DNA of 64,000 nt, taken from NCBI GenBank assembly GCA_029203125.1, contig CP119317.1, positions 2,108,001 through 2,172,000 of the forward strand. Reading direction: 5' to 3'. The position numbers were made by a program, and so were the translations under genes. Source of the stretch: Candidatus Cohnella colombiensis (GTDB lineage: Bacteria; Bacillota; Bacilli; Paenibacillales; Paenibacillaceae). The notes beneath the pieces are model-generated. The model was not told the origin of the DNA, did not search any database, and saw nothing but the letters and a program-made list of their open reading frames with translations. Positions 41,452-51,427 of the stretch are shown piece after piece. Each line of letters begins with the position of its first letter. Position 1 is the stretch's first letter.

Positions 41452-43871
41452 AACCTTTTAAAATTGGAAGGATTCATATACGTAATTTCAAGTCTATTAT
41501 TGAATTCGAACAGACGTTTCATCGCGATCTAATGATCTTCGATGGCCCTAATGGATTTGGCAAAACAACTATCTTTGACTCATTAGAGTTAATAATGTTC
41601 GGGCGCATTAAACGAATCGATGACTATAAAATCGTTGATCAGAAACAAGGATATCGTGACTCCTTGTATTTCAATGATCCCGATCAAGATGTTCTCATTC
41701 AAGTCCAGTTTTATTCTGAAGAAAAAACCTATGTGGTAACGAAGCGGTTACCTAGCCGAAAGAAAACGAGAAAAAAACCTCAGGTCTCGACCGCCAATGC
41801 TCCTACAGCTTGGAATCAGTTTGAAACGTATATAACTGATGATTTTGTAGAGCAGTTTGAAACCTTCAAACCAGTATCACAAGAACAAGTTCATGAGCAA
41901 TTAGATGTCACACACTTGATGCGAGCATTTCATTTGTTTTATTACATTCAACAAGAGGAGAAGACTCACTTTATTAAATCAACAGAAAAAGATCGTCTCA
42001 AGGTACTCAGTGATTTATTTGACACAAAGAAGGAAGAAGAGGAACGCAAAAAACTGGAAGAAGTTCACAAGGCTCTCAACAAACGTCTAGATGCCTTAGA
42101 TACAGAGATCGATGCTCTGAAAGAAACAGGAGACACTGCCACAGCGGAAGGCATTAATACAAATCACGTGACACCCTACTCATCTTTAATAACACAAAAA
42201 GGGCAACCACTTTGGGATAAAGAGCTCACTTCAGTTACGCCTGATTTACGCCAAAAGAGCCATGAGGAATTGGATATCCTTAAAGACTTAGTGCTTAATG
42301 TTCAGGCATTTGAAGCTGCAACCTTCAACAGACGATTGAGCACCTACATAGACAACCAGAATCTAATGCAGGCAACTGTGATTCTGTTCGCCCACTTATC
42401 ACTTAATCCAACTCAATTTCGGGAAAAAGAGCAACTGCTAAAAGACTATCGTCTGTGGTTCAATCGACTTGCTCGAGAGCATTTAGTAGATGAAATCAAC
42501 CGAGATGGCGTTTATGAAGCTTTGCTTAAAATTGTAAATACGCAACACTGGCCGATTAAAGAAGAAGCCTTATTTGACCTGATTAACCAAATTCGACAGC
42601 AACGAAGAAACTCAAGTGAGTTAGAAAACATAGTAGTTCAAATCAACGATACACGTAATGCCTTGTTTGCGAAGAACAAACAATTTTTGTTGGAAGCAAA
42701 GGATTCTTCAAGCAGCGAGTGCCCAATGTGCGGTCAAGACTGGATTACGTTAGACCAACTAAGTAAGCAACTGGATAGTAAGCGGCTGGTATTTGAGCGG
42801 TACTATACGGATTCGGCACTTGCCGTCTCTGAACTGACTGATGAGTTATTTATGAAACACATATCAATTATTCGAGAAAGATTGCTGGAATATATTACTC
42901 ATCCTGACCATATAGTCGATTCGTCATTCTTTAAGGAATGGGAAACATATGTGAAGTTTCAACCACAAGTAGAGGCTTTTGCCGAATGGTGCGAAGCAAT
43001 GAGCTGTAATTTAACCCCCTACGTGAACAACCAAATGACTGGAGTTGGACAACAGCAACTCGATAGTTTGGTGGCAAAACTACGAGAATATCTCCGTTCC
43101 CAAATGTTGCCCGTCGGAGCAGACTACCATCACATCAGCGACAAACACAGCTCATTTGAACGCATTGTTCGGACCTTCTTTGACAATGACATCGCCAAAG
43201 TTAAACAACTGCTTGTAGAACAGATTGAACAAAAGCGTACCTACATAGATCATTTGTTCTACCGAACCAATGCCGAAAAACAAGCGGCAAAACAGGCAAA
43301 GTTACAACGGTTGTACGGTGAACAAGAACGGTTACGTAAGTACGTAAGCCAAACTTCAACCATCATCGATACGTATGATACGGCCATTCGTGAACATTGG
43401 GCAAAAATCATCAGAGACATTGAAGTGATTTTTTATTTGTATTTTTCAAAAGTTACACAGTATTACCAACGGGGGCTTGGGATGTTTATCCAACAGCAGC
43501 GGGAATCGGACAAGAATCAAGGAATAGCGAAGGCCCTCAGATTTGTCTGTCACGCCGACTCCGACCAGGATGCGATTAACTATCTAAGTTCAGGACAACT
43601 CTCTGCGCTGGTAATCGCCTTTACACTAGCACTTAACCGTGTTTACAACCGAGGACTTGGTATGTTGTTGATTGACGATCCTGTGCAAACAATGGACGAC
43701 ATCAATATGGCTTCTCTTACGGAGTTATTGCGGAATGACTTCCGAGATATGCAGATAATTGTCTCGACACATGAAGACCAAGCAGCTAGATACCTCAAAT
43801 ATAAATTCTTAAAGTATGGCTTGGACGCTGAACGCATTAATATGAAGGACAAGTCCCTTCAAATAGTTTGA
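41448..43871 (+). CDS. SMC/Rad50-like ATPase of the ABC-three-component system
   Basis: 807 residues. Walker A GPNGFGKTT (residues 33-41), long coiled-coil arms (KKEEEERKKLEEVHKAL region), a zinc-hook-like CPMC near residue 425, ABC signature LSSGQLSALVIAF (about 712) and Walker B MLLIDDPVQTMDD (about 740). The D-loop and switch region VSTHEDQAARY follow. Both ATPase halves are intact, so the protein should dimerise as a DNA-end or DNA-structure sensor. Third gene of the operon; system class inferred from architecture. Confidence 0.85.
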   Translation: MKPFKIGRIHIRNFKSIIEFEQTFHRDLMIFDGPNGFGKTTIFDSLELIMFGRIKRIDDYKIVDQKQGYRDSLYFNDPDQDVLIQVQFYSEEKTYVVTKRLPSRKKTRKKPQVSTANAPTAWNQFETYITDDFVEQFETFKPVSQEQVHEQLDVTHLMRAFHLFYYIQQEEKTHFIKSTEKDRLKVLSDLFDTKKEEEERKKLEEVHKALNKRLDALDTEIDALKETGDTATAEGINTNHVTPYSSLITQKGQPLWDKELTSVTPDLRQKSHEELDILKDLVLNVQAFEAATFNRRLSTYIDNQNLMQATVILFAHLSLNPTQFREKEQLLKDYRLWFNRLAREHLVDEINRDGVYEALLKIVNTQHWPIKEEALFDLINQIRQQRRNSSELENIVVQINDTRNALFAKNKQFLLEAKDSSSSECPMCGQDWITLDQLSKQLDSKRLVFERYYTDSALAVSELTDELFMKHISIIRERLLEYITHPDHIVDSSFFKEWETYVKFQPQVEAFAEWCEAMSCNLTPYVNNQMTGVGQQQLDSLVAKLREYLRSQMLPVGADYHHISDKHSSFERIVRTFFDNDIAKVKQLLVEQIEQKRTYIDHLFYRTNAEKQAAKQAKLQRLYGEQERLRKYVSQTSTIIDTYDTAIREHWAKIIRDIEVIFYLYFSKVTQYYQRGLGMFIQQQRESDKNQGIAKALRFVCHADSDQDAINYLSSGQLSALVIAFTLALNRVYNRGLGMLLIDDPVQTMDDINMASLTELLRNDFRDMQIIVSTHEDQAARYLKYKFLKYGLDAERINMKDKSLQIV

Positions 43872-43902
43872 GGAATTTGTGCAGCAAGGAGAATTTTGAA
43901 TT

Positions 43903-44040
43903 CTGAATAAATTATCTGACGATGATTATTTAATGAGGACAGCCTTAGCTCTAGATTTCAATCACGAGCTCATCCGTTTAGAAACCCTGATTGGTTACTA
44001 CTCTCACCGCTTCGTCCAACACCTAATAGACACAATTTGA
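43903..44040 (+). CDS. Tiny ORF resembling the Sda anti-kinase, CTG start
   Basis: 45 codons beginning CTG 43903 after AAGGAG (11-base spacing). Product NKLSDDDYLMRTALALDF then NHELIRLETLIG. The KLSDD..L..A..L....LI.L pattern recalls Sda, the 46-residue inhibitor of sporulation kinases, but two residues are missing in the hairpin compared with Sda and the start codon is unusual. An internal ATG (43933) would remove the motif. Could be a decayed copy. Confidence 0.35.
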   Translation: MNKLSDDDYLMRTALALDFNHELIRLETLIGYYSHRFVQHLIDTI

Positions 44041-44099
44041 AGAGACATTTATTAGTATGAATACCACAAAATATCATTATGGTATGCACCTTTTCCTTC

Positions 44100-44155
44100 A
44101 ACAAACCGAAGTCCGAAAACCATCACTACAGCATGCTTTAAGACTTCGGTTTGTT
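44100..44155. terminator. Long-loop hairpin between ABC-3C operon and DUF4365 gene
   Basis: Perfect 14-bp arms AACAAACCGAAGTC/GACTTCGGTTTGTT with a 28-base loop, between convergent genes. Weak T run on the right side. Confidence 0.65.
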
Positions 44156-44307
44156 TAGTTATTCCATTTAATCTCCATGTAGTTCAATACCACATTATTA
44201 TTTCCAGCAATTATACGTATTTATCGTTCAACTCTTTTGCTACCTTAATTACGTTGATGTTATTATTGAGAGTTTTTGTTACAGCATCCTTTCAGCCCTA
44301 TAGCGGT

Positions 44308-45360
44308 TTACTCAAGTTTCTGAAGGTAATGCAAAAAAGCCATTGGACCACGATTCGCATACTTATTCGGTAAAATATCTAATGTTTTGTAACTGAGTCC
44401 ATAGCCATCAATGTTCCAATCATACTCCATTGGGTTTGCGCATGCCATTACAATGCCAGTAACTCCAGGATACCTTTCCCTTAATCTGCAGTAGTATTGA
44501 ATATCAAAATAGTCAATAAATGCATCGGGTAAACGTAGACTGGATGTATGACTGAAGTAGTTATCATACAAAAGCTCCAAAGCACTCAGGCCAACCCTTG
44601 AATACGTATCTTTGAGTACAACAATCTTAAAGATATGGTCCTTCGTGAAGTATTCCCCAAATTCACGGCAAATTCTAAATAGGATTTGGGATACTTCCCA
44701 ACCATCCTCAGTCCCCCTTATCTCCAAACCAAGCCCAACCACTTTATCTACGATATCACCTATCGTGGTAAGAACCAGACTACGACCTGATTCAATCCTA
44801 TTGTTAAGCAGTTCCCTAAATGCTTTAGCCATTGATTGGTGTTCTTGTAGGTTAATCATCTGTTCTACTTCAAAGAGCAACTTTCTGTATTGAAAGTCTG
44901 TTTCTTTCTTGGCAATATGCTTCCATTCTCCAGAAAGCCCACTTTCAATCGTATTTACTTTTGGAATCTCAACCACTTCTGTTGCTGGGAGAGAAACTGA
45001 TAATCTGCTGCTATTCAGGGCAATCCACTCTTGCAAATACAAGTAGTAACATCGTTCATTTAATAGGTCAACTACCACAAGTATTACAGGAAGGGCATAC
45101 GATTCATACTGCAATAAATATGATTTTTCCAGTCGTATCTTAACGTATCTTAGATCATTTACATTTAAATGATCCGAAGATTTAACTTGAACCTTTACTG
45201 TATGACCATGGCTACCAGTTTCCATTAACTCAGCTTCTATATCAATTCCATAGTCGAACTGTTGCATCCTAGCAATCCAGCTTCTACTCTTTAATATCTC
45301 ATAGCATGTAAGATATTCGCCTATTTCTCCAATTATTTGGGACTTACTTCGACTAACCAT
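44308..45360 (-). CDS. DUF4365 domain protein, PD-(D/E)xK nuclease-like
   Basis: 350 residues. The N-terminal 150 residues are a DUF4365 domain: IIGEIGEYLTCYEIL, FDYGIDIEAEL (Asp ligand) and VKVQVKSSDHL (Q-x-K), the restriction-enzyme-like active site. The C-terminal 190 residues are helical without a known domain (LVLTTIGDIVDKVVGLGLEI, FFSH-like loops). Such proteins occur in defence islands as nucleases or toxins. AGGA is 8 bases from ATG 45360. Stand-alone gene. Confidence 0.8.
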   Translation of the reverse strand: MVSRSKSQIIGEIGEYLTCYEILKSRSWIARMQQFDYGIDIEAELMETGSHGHTVKVQVKSSDHLNVNDLRYVKIRLEKSYLLQYESYALPVILVVVDLLNERCYYLYLQEWIALNSSRLSVSLPATEVVEIPKVNTIESGLSGEWKHIAKKETDFQYRKLLFEVEQMINLQEHQSMAKAFRELLNNRIESGRSLVLTTIGDIVDKVVGLGLEIRGTEDGWEVSQILFRICREFGEYFTKDHIFKIVVLKDTYSRVGLSALELLYDNYFSHTSSLRLPDAFIDYFDIQYYCRLRERYPGVTGIVMACANPMEYDWNIDGYGLSYKTLDILPNKYANRGPMAFLHYLQKLE

Positions 45361-45884
45361 GGCATGGTTCCTACCCTTACAGTGTTTTAGTCAAAACTAA
45401 AAGTCCGAGATCTTGCTTCAATGCAGGCCCATTCGCATGTGGACTCGTTGCGTTGTCTTACTCAATTGATGTTGGGCTATTCACGTTTAAATCAAACTAT
45501 GTCGAAGGAGGGAGGAAAGGATCGAGGGAGATGGATAGTTGACAAAAGAAAATGCCCGAACACTTACTAATAAACGAGCTTTCGTTAATAAGCATTATAT
45601 CTTCCCCATGTGAAATAACGCTAACTAGAAATCGTTCTTGTGTGGCTATCCAAAGGTAATGACAAAATACTTACGGTTGATCCCCGCGCTTCCAATGCGG
45701 TTAGATTATATCATGTGGTTTTGGTTGAGAGGACTTGAGTTTCCACGATATTGCTATCAAGCCTCTCTCAATCTCTCCTCCGCTCACCTGATGTATCCAC
45801 GATCATCCTGTCTCCATAGTGCTACCACGAGACTTTGCACATAGAGAGGCCGCGCCACTTATGACGCAGCCTGCCTGAAATATT
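45361..45884. other. 524-base region without a convincing gene
   Basis: Contains only low-quality short frames and no recognisable protein, tRNA or clear promoter. A TTGACA at 45539-45544 has no matching -10. It probably is decayed DNA between the DUF4365 gene and the restriction operon. Confidence 0.5.
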
Positions 45885-48422
45885 TTAATATGATTGCATT
45901 GAATCAAAGCGCAACACTCTATCCAAAATATTTTTATCATGTGTTTCATCGTACTCAACTGTCAGCCAACGATCCTCATTTTCCCAGTATACCATCATAA
46001 CCTTTTTGTATTCTGGGTGCACTGCCTGAGCTTTTAATTGAGCATTTTGATTTTCATCATTAATTACTCGCTTAACTTCAACTAATAATATTCCATTCCC
46101 TCTAGTCCGATTCTTGATTCCTACGATAAAATCTGGATAAAAGTTAGGCTGACCAGGAAGCGGTAAACATACTGAATAGTCTTTACGCGGGAGGTTCCTA
46201 TGCCACCACACTATGATATCATCCAGGTCGTTGTCCATATCTTCTGCAAATGCAGTTTCCCAAGTATTTAAATCACTTGGATAGACTCCATATATATTCA
46301 ACCGTGAATAAGCAAGTTCATGATCAGTTATAATGTAGTCAGGAATGAAACTTGCGTTTTCCACTTCAGTGTTGAGAGCGATCGCTTCATCAACAGCTTT
46401 CTTTAACGCCTCAGGGCGTAGAACTAATATTTTATGGAGACCTTCTCTAACCTTATCGGGAGTAGTCATGTGCATCCATCCCATACGCTCTAACTCATTT
46501 TGGAGTTTAGCAGCCAGCGCGGCATGTAAGGAACGAATATCTATAATTCCGTCCCTGTTAGTACTAAATAATGATTGTTGGGCTAGCTTGTCAATCTCCA
46601 CTTGCGCTAATAATGCATTAATCTCATGAGGCCTATCCCTTCGACCTTCAAATATCTCAGTTTGCTCCATAAGTATCCTAGTAGCGCTCTGTTGTGTGGC
46701 AGATAAGGTCCTTTCATCAAATGCAAACTTGTTCACTATTTCCGTTAATATCTTCGAGTTATCCAATGACACAACTGCTCTTTTAAATTGCCTTGGATAG
46801 CTTATATCTGTACGTAATCGATATGTGTATGATGAAGGGGTTCTACCAGCAGCTTCAGTCGCTCCAGCAGTTCCAGCAGTTCCCTTAGTTCCATTAGTTC
46901 CTATGTGTCCATCAGTTTCAATAGATAAAGTAGTACTATACGGATCTGTTGCTTCATTAACGAAACCCCAAAAATTAAAAAGGTCAAACTGATAGGCTTT
47001 CTCTTCACTTGCGTTACTTGTTGGACTATCCACTTCTGCTACCTCTGTATGTCCCGATGCTTCTTCCTGTTCAGCAGTAAATAGAGAAATCTGTCCATTA
47101 TTAACGTAGTGCACATCGTTGTCGATAGCAACCACATCTGTCATACGCGTTAAAGGAGCTAGTTCGCTCTTAATAGCATTGATTCGTTGTGCTGCACTTG
47201 TTAAACCTGTTTGTCCTTCTTTATCTGATAAAAATACGTATCCATACTTTAACTGTTCGGGGATAGGATTATCACCTTGCAACCTTTTGTCAACTCGCAT
47301 TATCCGCCCAACGATTTGTATACCAAAATCAGAATCCCGACTTGTTCTCATTGACACAAGAGTAAAGGCTCGAGGAGCATCAAAACCAGTTGCAACAGAC
47401 ATTTTGAATATCAAAGCTTCCACACTTTCATCGTGAGCAATCGCTATCAAGTGTGGATCAGGTTCATCCGCCGTGTGTACTCTTATGTTCTCTGTTCTAA
47501 ATCCAAACTCATGTAGCCAATTAGTGATCTGCTTAATACTATCCTCACTAGAATCTGCCTGAATTAGCAGTAACGGCGTTATATTCTGCCCTTGGTCAGC
47601 AAGTATTTGTTTAATTTCTCTGTGCGTTCTAACACCGCACTGTAGTGCAGTCTTTCGGAAATCAATCAAGCCACTAATATTCGTGTTTGCTTTAAAAACG
47701 GCAACCTTAACACCACTTTTTAGTAGCCCAGCATCGATACCTTGCTGCCTTGAAACAGAAATACGATGTACATATTTGATATCATGAGATTGAATAAAGT
47801 TATCAACATCTACGTCTTTTGGTGTGGCAGTCGCCATGATCGTAATATCTGGATTTATTACATCCTTGTAGAAGGAAAACGCTTGGCTTTGCCCCCTGAA
47901 CGAGTGATGCGATTCATCAACTACTACACCAATATGAAATCCTGCTTTTTTAGCGTACACTATCATTTCATCAATTGAGGGCATGGTCTCTGTGTTCTGC
48001 CTGACTTTACGACTTTCCGCATTGGAAACTGCGACACTTGACCATGTTGTAATAAATACATCTCCGCTTCTTAAATTAGCTACATGCCTCTCGGTGTCTA
48101 CGGACTTGGCTGTTAATTTAGGGAATTCCGCCTTCACCGTATTAGTAGCTTGATCAATCAACCCACTAAATGGTGCAAACCAAAACCACAAAATCTTATG
48201 TTTCTTACTGAGCTCCTCCATTGTGCAGCCAGCCATCAATGTTTTTCCTGTTCCTGTGGGAGCCTCAAATAATAAACAGCCTTTGTGTGCAACTATTGTT
48301 TTTTTCTGTGCATCAAAAGTCGCAGATAATCTTACTTTTTCGATATCCGATAAACAATCTGATAGTACTGAGTAAGCATTGTCAATGGCAGCTAGTTGGA
48401 AACCCTTTGGCACAATACCCAT
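45885..48422 (-). CDS. Type III restriction enzyme Res subunit (DEAD-like helicase plus nuclease)
   Basis: 845 residues. Helicase core: Walker A FEAPTGTGKTLMAG, the DEAH-like VVDESHHSF, MATATPKDV, the motif V/VI region MSVATGFDAPRA and QIVGRIMRVD. Near the C terminus PNFYPDFIVGIKNRT and LLVEVKRV give the PD-(D/E)xK nuclease. A Gly-Thr-rich linker with 9-bp DNA repeats lies in the middle (46861-46901). ATG 48422 with GGAGG upstream is preferred; the frame to 48449 overlaps mod. Co-transcribed with the methyltransferase. Confidence 0.88.
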   Translation of the reverse strand: MGIVPKGFQLAAIDNAYSVLSDCLSDIEKVRLSATFDAQKKTIVAHKGCLLFEAPTGTGKTLMAGCTMEELSKKHKILWFWFAPFSGLIDQATNTVKAEFPKLTAKSVDTERHVANLRSGDVFITTWSSVAVSNAESRKVRQNTETMPSIDEMIVYAKKAGFHIGVVVDESHHSFRGQSQAFSFYKDVINPDITIMATATPKDVDVDNFIQSHDIKYVHRISVSRQQGIDAGLLKSGVKVAVFKANTNISGLIDFRKTALQCGVRTHREIKQILADQGQNITPLLLIQADSSEDSIKQITNWLHEFGFRTENIRVHTADEPDPHLIAIAHDESVEALIFKMSVATGFDAPRAFTLVSMRTSRDSDFGIQIVGRIMRVDKRLQGDNPIPEQLKYGYVFLSDKEGQTGLTSAAQRINAIKSELAPLTRMTDVVAIDNDVHYVNNGQISLFTAEQEEASGHTEVAEVDSPTSNASEEKAYQFDLFNFWGFVNEATDPYSTTLSIETDGHIGTNGTKGTAGTAGATEAAGRTPSSYTYRLRTDISYPRQFKRAVVSLDNSKILTEIVNKFAFDERTLSATQQSATRILMEQTEIFEGRRDRPHEINALLAQVEIDKLAQQSLFSTNRDGIIDIRSLHAALAAKLQNELERMGWMHMTTPDKVREGLHKILVLRPEALKKAVDEAIALNTEVENASFIPDYIITDHELAYSRLNIYGVYPSDLNTWETAFAEDMDNDLDDIIVWWHRNLPRKDYSVCLPLPGQPNFYPDFIVGIKNRTRGNGILLVEVKRVINDENQNAQLKAQAVHPEYKKVMMVYWENEDRWLTVEYDETHDKNILDRVLRFDSMQSY
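46861..46901 (-). repeat. 9-bp tandem repeat inside res (Gly-Thr-X linker)
   Basis: Four to five 9-base units coding GTN-GTK-GTA-GTA-GAT. A unit change keeps the frame, so copy-number change would alter linker length rather than switch the gene off. Confidence 0.75.
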
Positions 48423-48423
48423 A

Positions 48424-50340
48424 CTACTGACTACCTCCGAAGCGCTCAATTAAAACATCAGGTAAATTTTGTAAAAAAATATGCTCACTGTGTATCTTTT
48501 GTTTAAGTAAACCTGATTGCCAAGTATAGACAATGGTTGGTACCTTCCGCTTTTCAAATTTCGTCATCGCAGCAAGGTATGATTCACTATCCAGTTGAGG
48601 AATGTAAATAATTAATAACGATTCTTTCTCAAATATTTGAATTGGACTTTTATGAAGAAACGGAGTAATGGAGTCTGCGTACATTTGTTGAAGCGCGTAC
48701 CAAATCTGGTCATGATTTATATCAAGGTATAAATTGTTATGCGGTATCCTTTGGGTTTTAAAATATGCAAACGATCCACCAAGACCTTCGACCTTCTGAA
48801 TACCTTTAGCGGTACGCCAACTATACCCCTCGATGGCAGCGCGTAATCTTTTCGCGGTAATATCACGGCAAACATTTTTTTCTGGGTCAGCTATAGTAGC
48901 TTCTGTACTGGACACAAGAATATACCTTCTATTACCATCATCTTCTGCGTTAACCTCCATTACTGCATGGCCAGTCGTCCCACTTCCAGCAAAAAAGTCC
49001 AGTACAATATCATTTGAACTGGAGTCTGTGCTCTGACGAACTAGCGACTTTATTAAAGAGAGAGGTTTAGGGTATTGGAAATCCTTGTTCCCTACCATTT
49101 TCGATAGTAAACTAGTTCCCTCGCTTGTATAGCCCACTGTAAAAGCAACTACTTCTTCTAAGTCTATTTCTTCTAAATCAACCTTCTTTATTGATGACGG
49201 AAGGACCCAAGTAGACAACGGTTTGTCCGTCTTTTTAATCTCAGAAACATATCGTTTCAATCTGGGTTTTCCCATACCAATCTTTTTGCCAATCCAAAAC
49301 TCGAAAGGAGGAATATTCTCTAATATCCTCGCATCTGCAGTACCATTCACAATTTCTTCTTTAAGCACTTCGTATCGTTCGTACACTCTTAAATTATGTG
49401 GCGCCGAACCATTTTCCAACGCCTCATTTAATTCTTCCAGAGAATTGTAAGTGACAGTCTGTTCATTAGCAGGCCATGATATACGATCTTCCTCAACAAG
49501 TTCCTCCATATACTTTGTCCGTATTTTTTTACCAGCTTTTGCTCTTTCTATGGTTGCAAATCGCCATACACTGTCTGGATCACACGGATACCATGTATCA
49601 GTTACAGGATTAAATATTTGATAGTAGGATTCTGGTCTTTGTTTAATATCTTTCCCTTGATTTAGTGGTCCGTCCACCCATGGGCCTCGGTCATCTCCAT
49701 CATCAGTGGCCTTTGACCAATCTTTATTAATCCCTGCGAAAGTGAATCCTGGGTTAGCGTAGCATAATATATATTCATGGTCTTCGCTTACAAACCAATT
49801 CTTTTCATCATTCGCACCACTTCTTCTTCTCCAAACAAAGGTACATACTTTCTTCCCAGGAAATACTTGTTCCATTAGTAGTGATAGATGTGAGTACTCT
49901 TCTTCACCAATTGAAACAAAAATGACACCGTCAACAGATAAAAGGTCCTTGGCAAGTTCAAGACGGCGATAGAGATATTCAAGCCATTTGGAATGCCTCC
50001 AAGCATCTTCCTTATCGACGAACCGATCGTTGTAGATGAAGTCTTTGTTCCCTGTGTTATATGGTGGATCTATATAGATACATTTCACACGACCTTTATA
50101 AGCTATATTTAAATAACGTAATGCATCAAAATTATCCCCTTCGATTAGCAAGTTATCATAAGGAGCTTCTCCTAGACTATAGTTCTGCTCGAAGTCGAGC
50201 GTTACAAAATCATTATTCAGACTCTTTTCATGATCTAGTTCATCTCGCTCCCATACAAGTCCAATCTTTCTTGAAGAATCACGACTTAATAACAATGAAA
50301 CAAGCTCTTCCTTAGATAAATGATCATATTTTGTATTCAA
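48424..50340 (-). CDS. Type III DNA methyltransferase Mod subunit (adenine-N6, beta class)
   Basis: 638 residues. Motif IV DPPYNTGNKDF (near residue 95) precedes motif I DFFAGSGTTGH (near 450), the order of beta-class Mod proteins. The target recognition domain lies between them (KDIKQRPESYYQIFNPVTDTWYP and following). GAGGTG is 7 bases before TTG 50340, preferred to GTG 50358. Stop lies next to the res start, so expression is coupled. A 29-bp tandem repeat lies 23-80 bases upstream of the start. Confidence 0.9.
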   Translation of the reverse strand: MNTKYDHLSKEELVSLLLSRDSSRKIGLVWERDELDHEKSLNNDFVTLDFEQNYSLGEAPYDNLLIEGDNFDALRYLNIAYKGRVKCIYIDPPYNTGNKDFIYNDRFVDKEDAWRHSKWLEYLYRRLELAKDLLSVDGVIFVSIGEEEYSHLSLLMEQVFPGKKVCTFVWRRRSGANDEKNWFVSEDHEYILCYANPGFTFAGINKDWSKATDDGDDRGPWVDGPLNQGKDIKQRPESYYQIFNPVTDTWYPCDPDSVWRFATIERAKAGKKIRTKYMEELVEEDRISWPANEQTVTYNSLEELNEALENGSAPHNLRVYERYEVLKEEIVNGTADARILENIPPFEFWIGKKIGMGKPRLKRYVSEIKKTDKPLSTWVLPSSIKKVDLEEIDLEEVVAFTVGYTSEGTSLLSKMVGNKDFQYPKPLSLIKSLVRQSTDSSSNDIVLDFFAGSGTTGHAVMEVNAEDDGNRRYILVSSTEATIADPEKNVCRDITAKRLRAAIEGYSWRTAKGIQKVEGLGGSFAYFKTQRIPHNNLYLDINHDQIWYALQQMYADSITPFLHKSPIQIFEKESLLIIYIPQLDSESYLAAMTKFEKRKVPTIVYTWQSGLLKQKIHSEHIFLQNLPDVLIERFGGSQ

Positions 50341-50362
50341 GTCGGTGCACCTCTTCACATTT

Positions 50363-50420
50363 AAGTCAGTACTGTTGTTAGTTCGGCAAAAAAGTCAGTA
50401 CTGTTGTTAGTTCGACAAAA
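50363..50420 (-). promoter_or_regulatory. Tandem 29-bp repeat with Spo0A-box-like cores upstream of mod-res
   Basis: Two units (50363-50391 and 50392-50420) differ at one base. On the minus strand each starts TTTTGYCGAACTAAC, holding TGTCGAA or TGCCGAA, both of which fit the Spo0A consensus TGNCGAA. Position and spacing suggest an operator pair. Confidence 0.5.
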
Positions 50421-50620
50421 TATTCGATTTTCCCTTTTTATCAATTATTGCTGGTTGAAAGTACCATAGTGGGAATTAACATAATCTCTTACTTATCATA
50501 AATAAAATCATTACTAATGACCACTCCACAGTTTGCATGCGATTCCTAACAGCAAAAGGCCAGGTCTCCTCATAGCATGTGATTTACCTACAATACATTC
50601 TGAAACTCTCTTCGATATTT

Positions 50621-51354
50621 TCATAGAGTTGTTGGTGTCCTCAAATATCCAATATAAAGCTGAATAGATGTGGGAACCCTTCCACCGCCAGGAACGGTGA
50701 ATGGCCCCTTGAGATGTCCCGTCGTATACAACATCCTTAATCCAGTTAATATCTCTATAAACTCAATAAGATCAGCCTTGTTTTCTAGTGCCGTTAATGC
50801 ATTCATTCTGGCCGACACAAACTCATGAATAACAAAAACGGCTTGTTCAGCCCCTTGTTCCTGAGCCTCAATTAGTGTTTCTGCCACAGCATGAATTAAT
50901 TGTTACCTTAGCTTGCTAACATCTTTATTACCGAAAAGTGTATGAGAAATCTAGGCAACTCGTTCAGGTGTCTTTGTACGCGGATTTTTCGTCACTTTCA
51001 TTGATACATAGTCTGCTACGCTCTCTCCAAATGGTTCTTCTACTTTAGATTCATTTCCAATAAGGGTTTTCTTCCTCGCCGCGCAACCAAAGACGATAAG
51101 ATCATGATTCTGCCCATTACCCTTGAAAGCATCTGACTTGGTTTCAAACTCTGGAATAGCCCTTCAACATGAAAATCAGCGGTATCTTGATGAGTTGAAA
51201 ATAGCTCGGCAAGATCGGATGGTATTTGCGGGCCAGTGTCGGTCATCCAAGCTTTAGCAAGTTCAGTAGTAGCTCTACGTCCATCCTTTAAGTGCTTTTC
51301 ACCACTATTTGGGGGAGCGTAAGCTAACCAGTCATCAAGAGTATGTATTATTGA
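50621..51354 (-). pseudogene. Decayed DUF6946-like gene
   Basis: Three pieces in different frames make one protein: LDDWLAYAPPNSGEKHLKDG through WMTDTGPQIPSDLAELFS; then, after a frameshift near 51150, ETKSDAFKGNGQNHDLIVF through ESKVEEPFGESVADYVSMKV, ending in a stop; then, after a TAA where Tyr is expected, LIHAVAETLIEAQEQGAEQ through FTVPGGGRVPTSIQLYIGYL. The family is found in restriction/defence loci. At least one frameshift and two stops make it non-functional. Confidence 0.75.
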
Positions 51355-51427
51355 ACCACTCTAACTTTTAATTATCAAGGAATCATCGTCGCCTTTATCT
51401 ATCATTCGACAAAAACAGCAGTTAACC

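Noticed and set aside
45638..45844. 68-codon plus-strand frame in the gap before res
   Set aside because: No ribosome binding site, unusual composition and no recognisable family.
50363..50420. CRISPR array
   Set aside because: Only two adjacent units with no spacer between them and no cas genes in the window.
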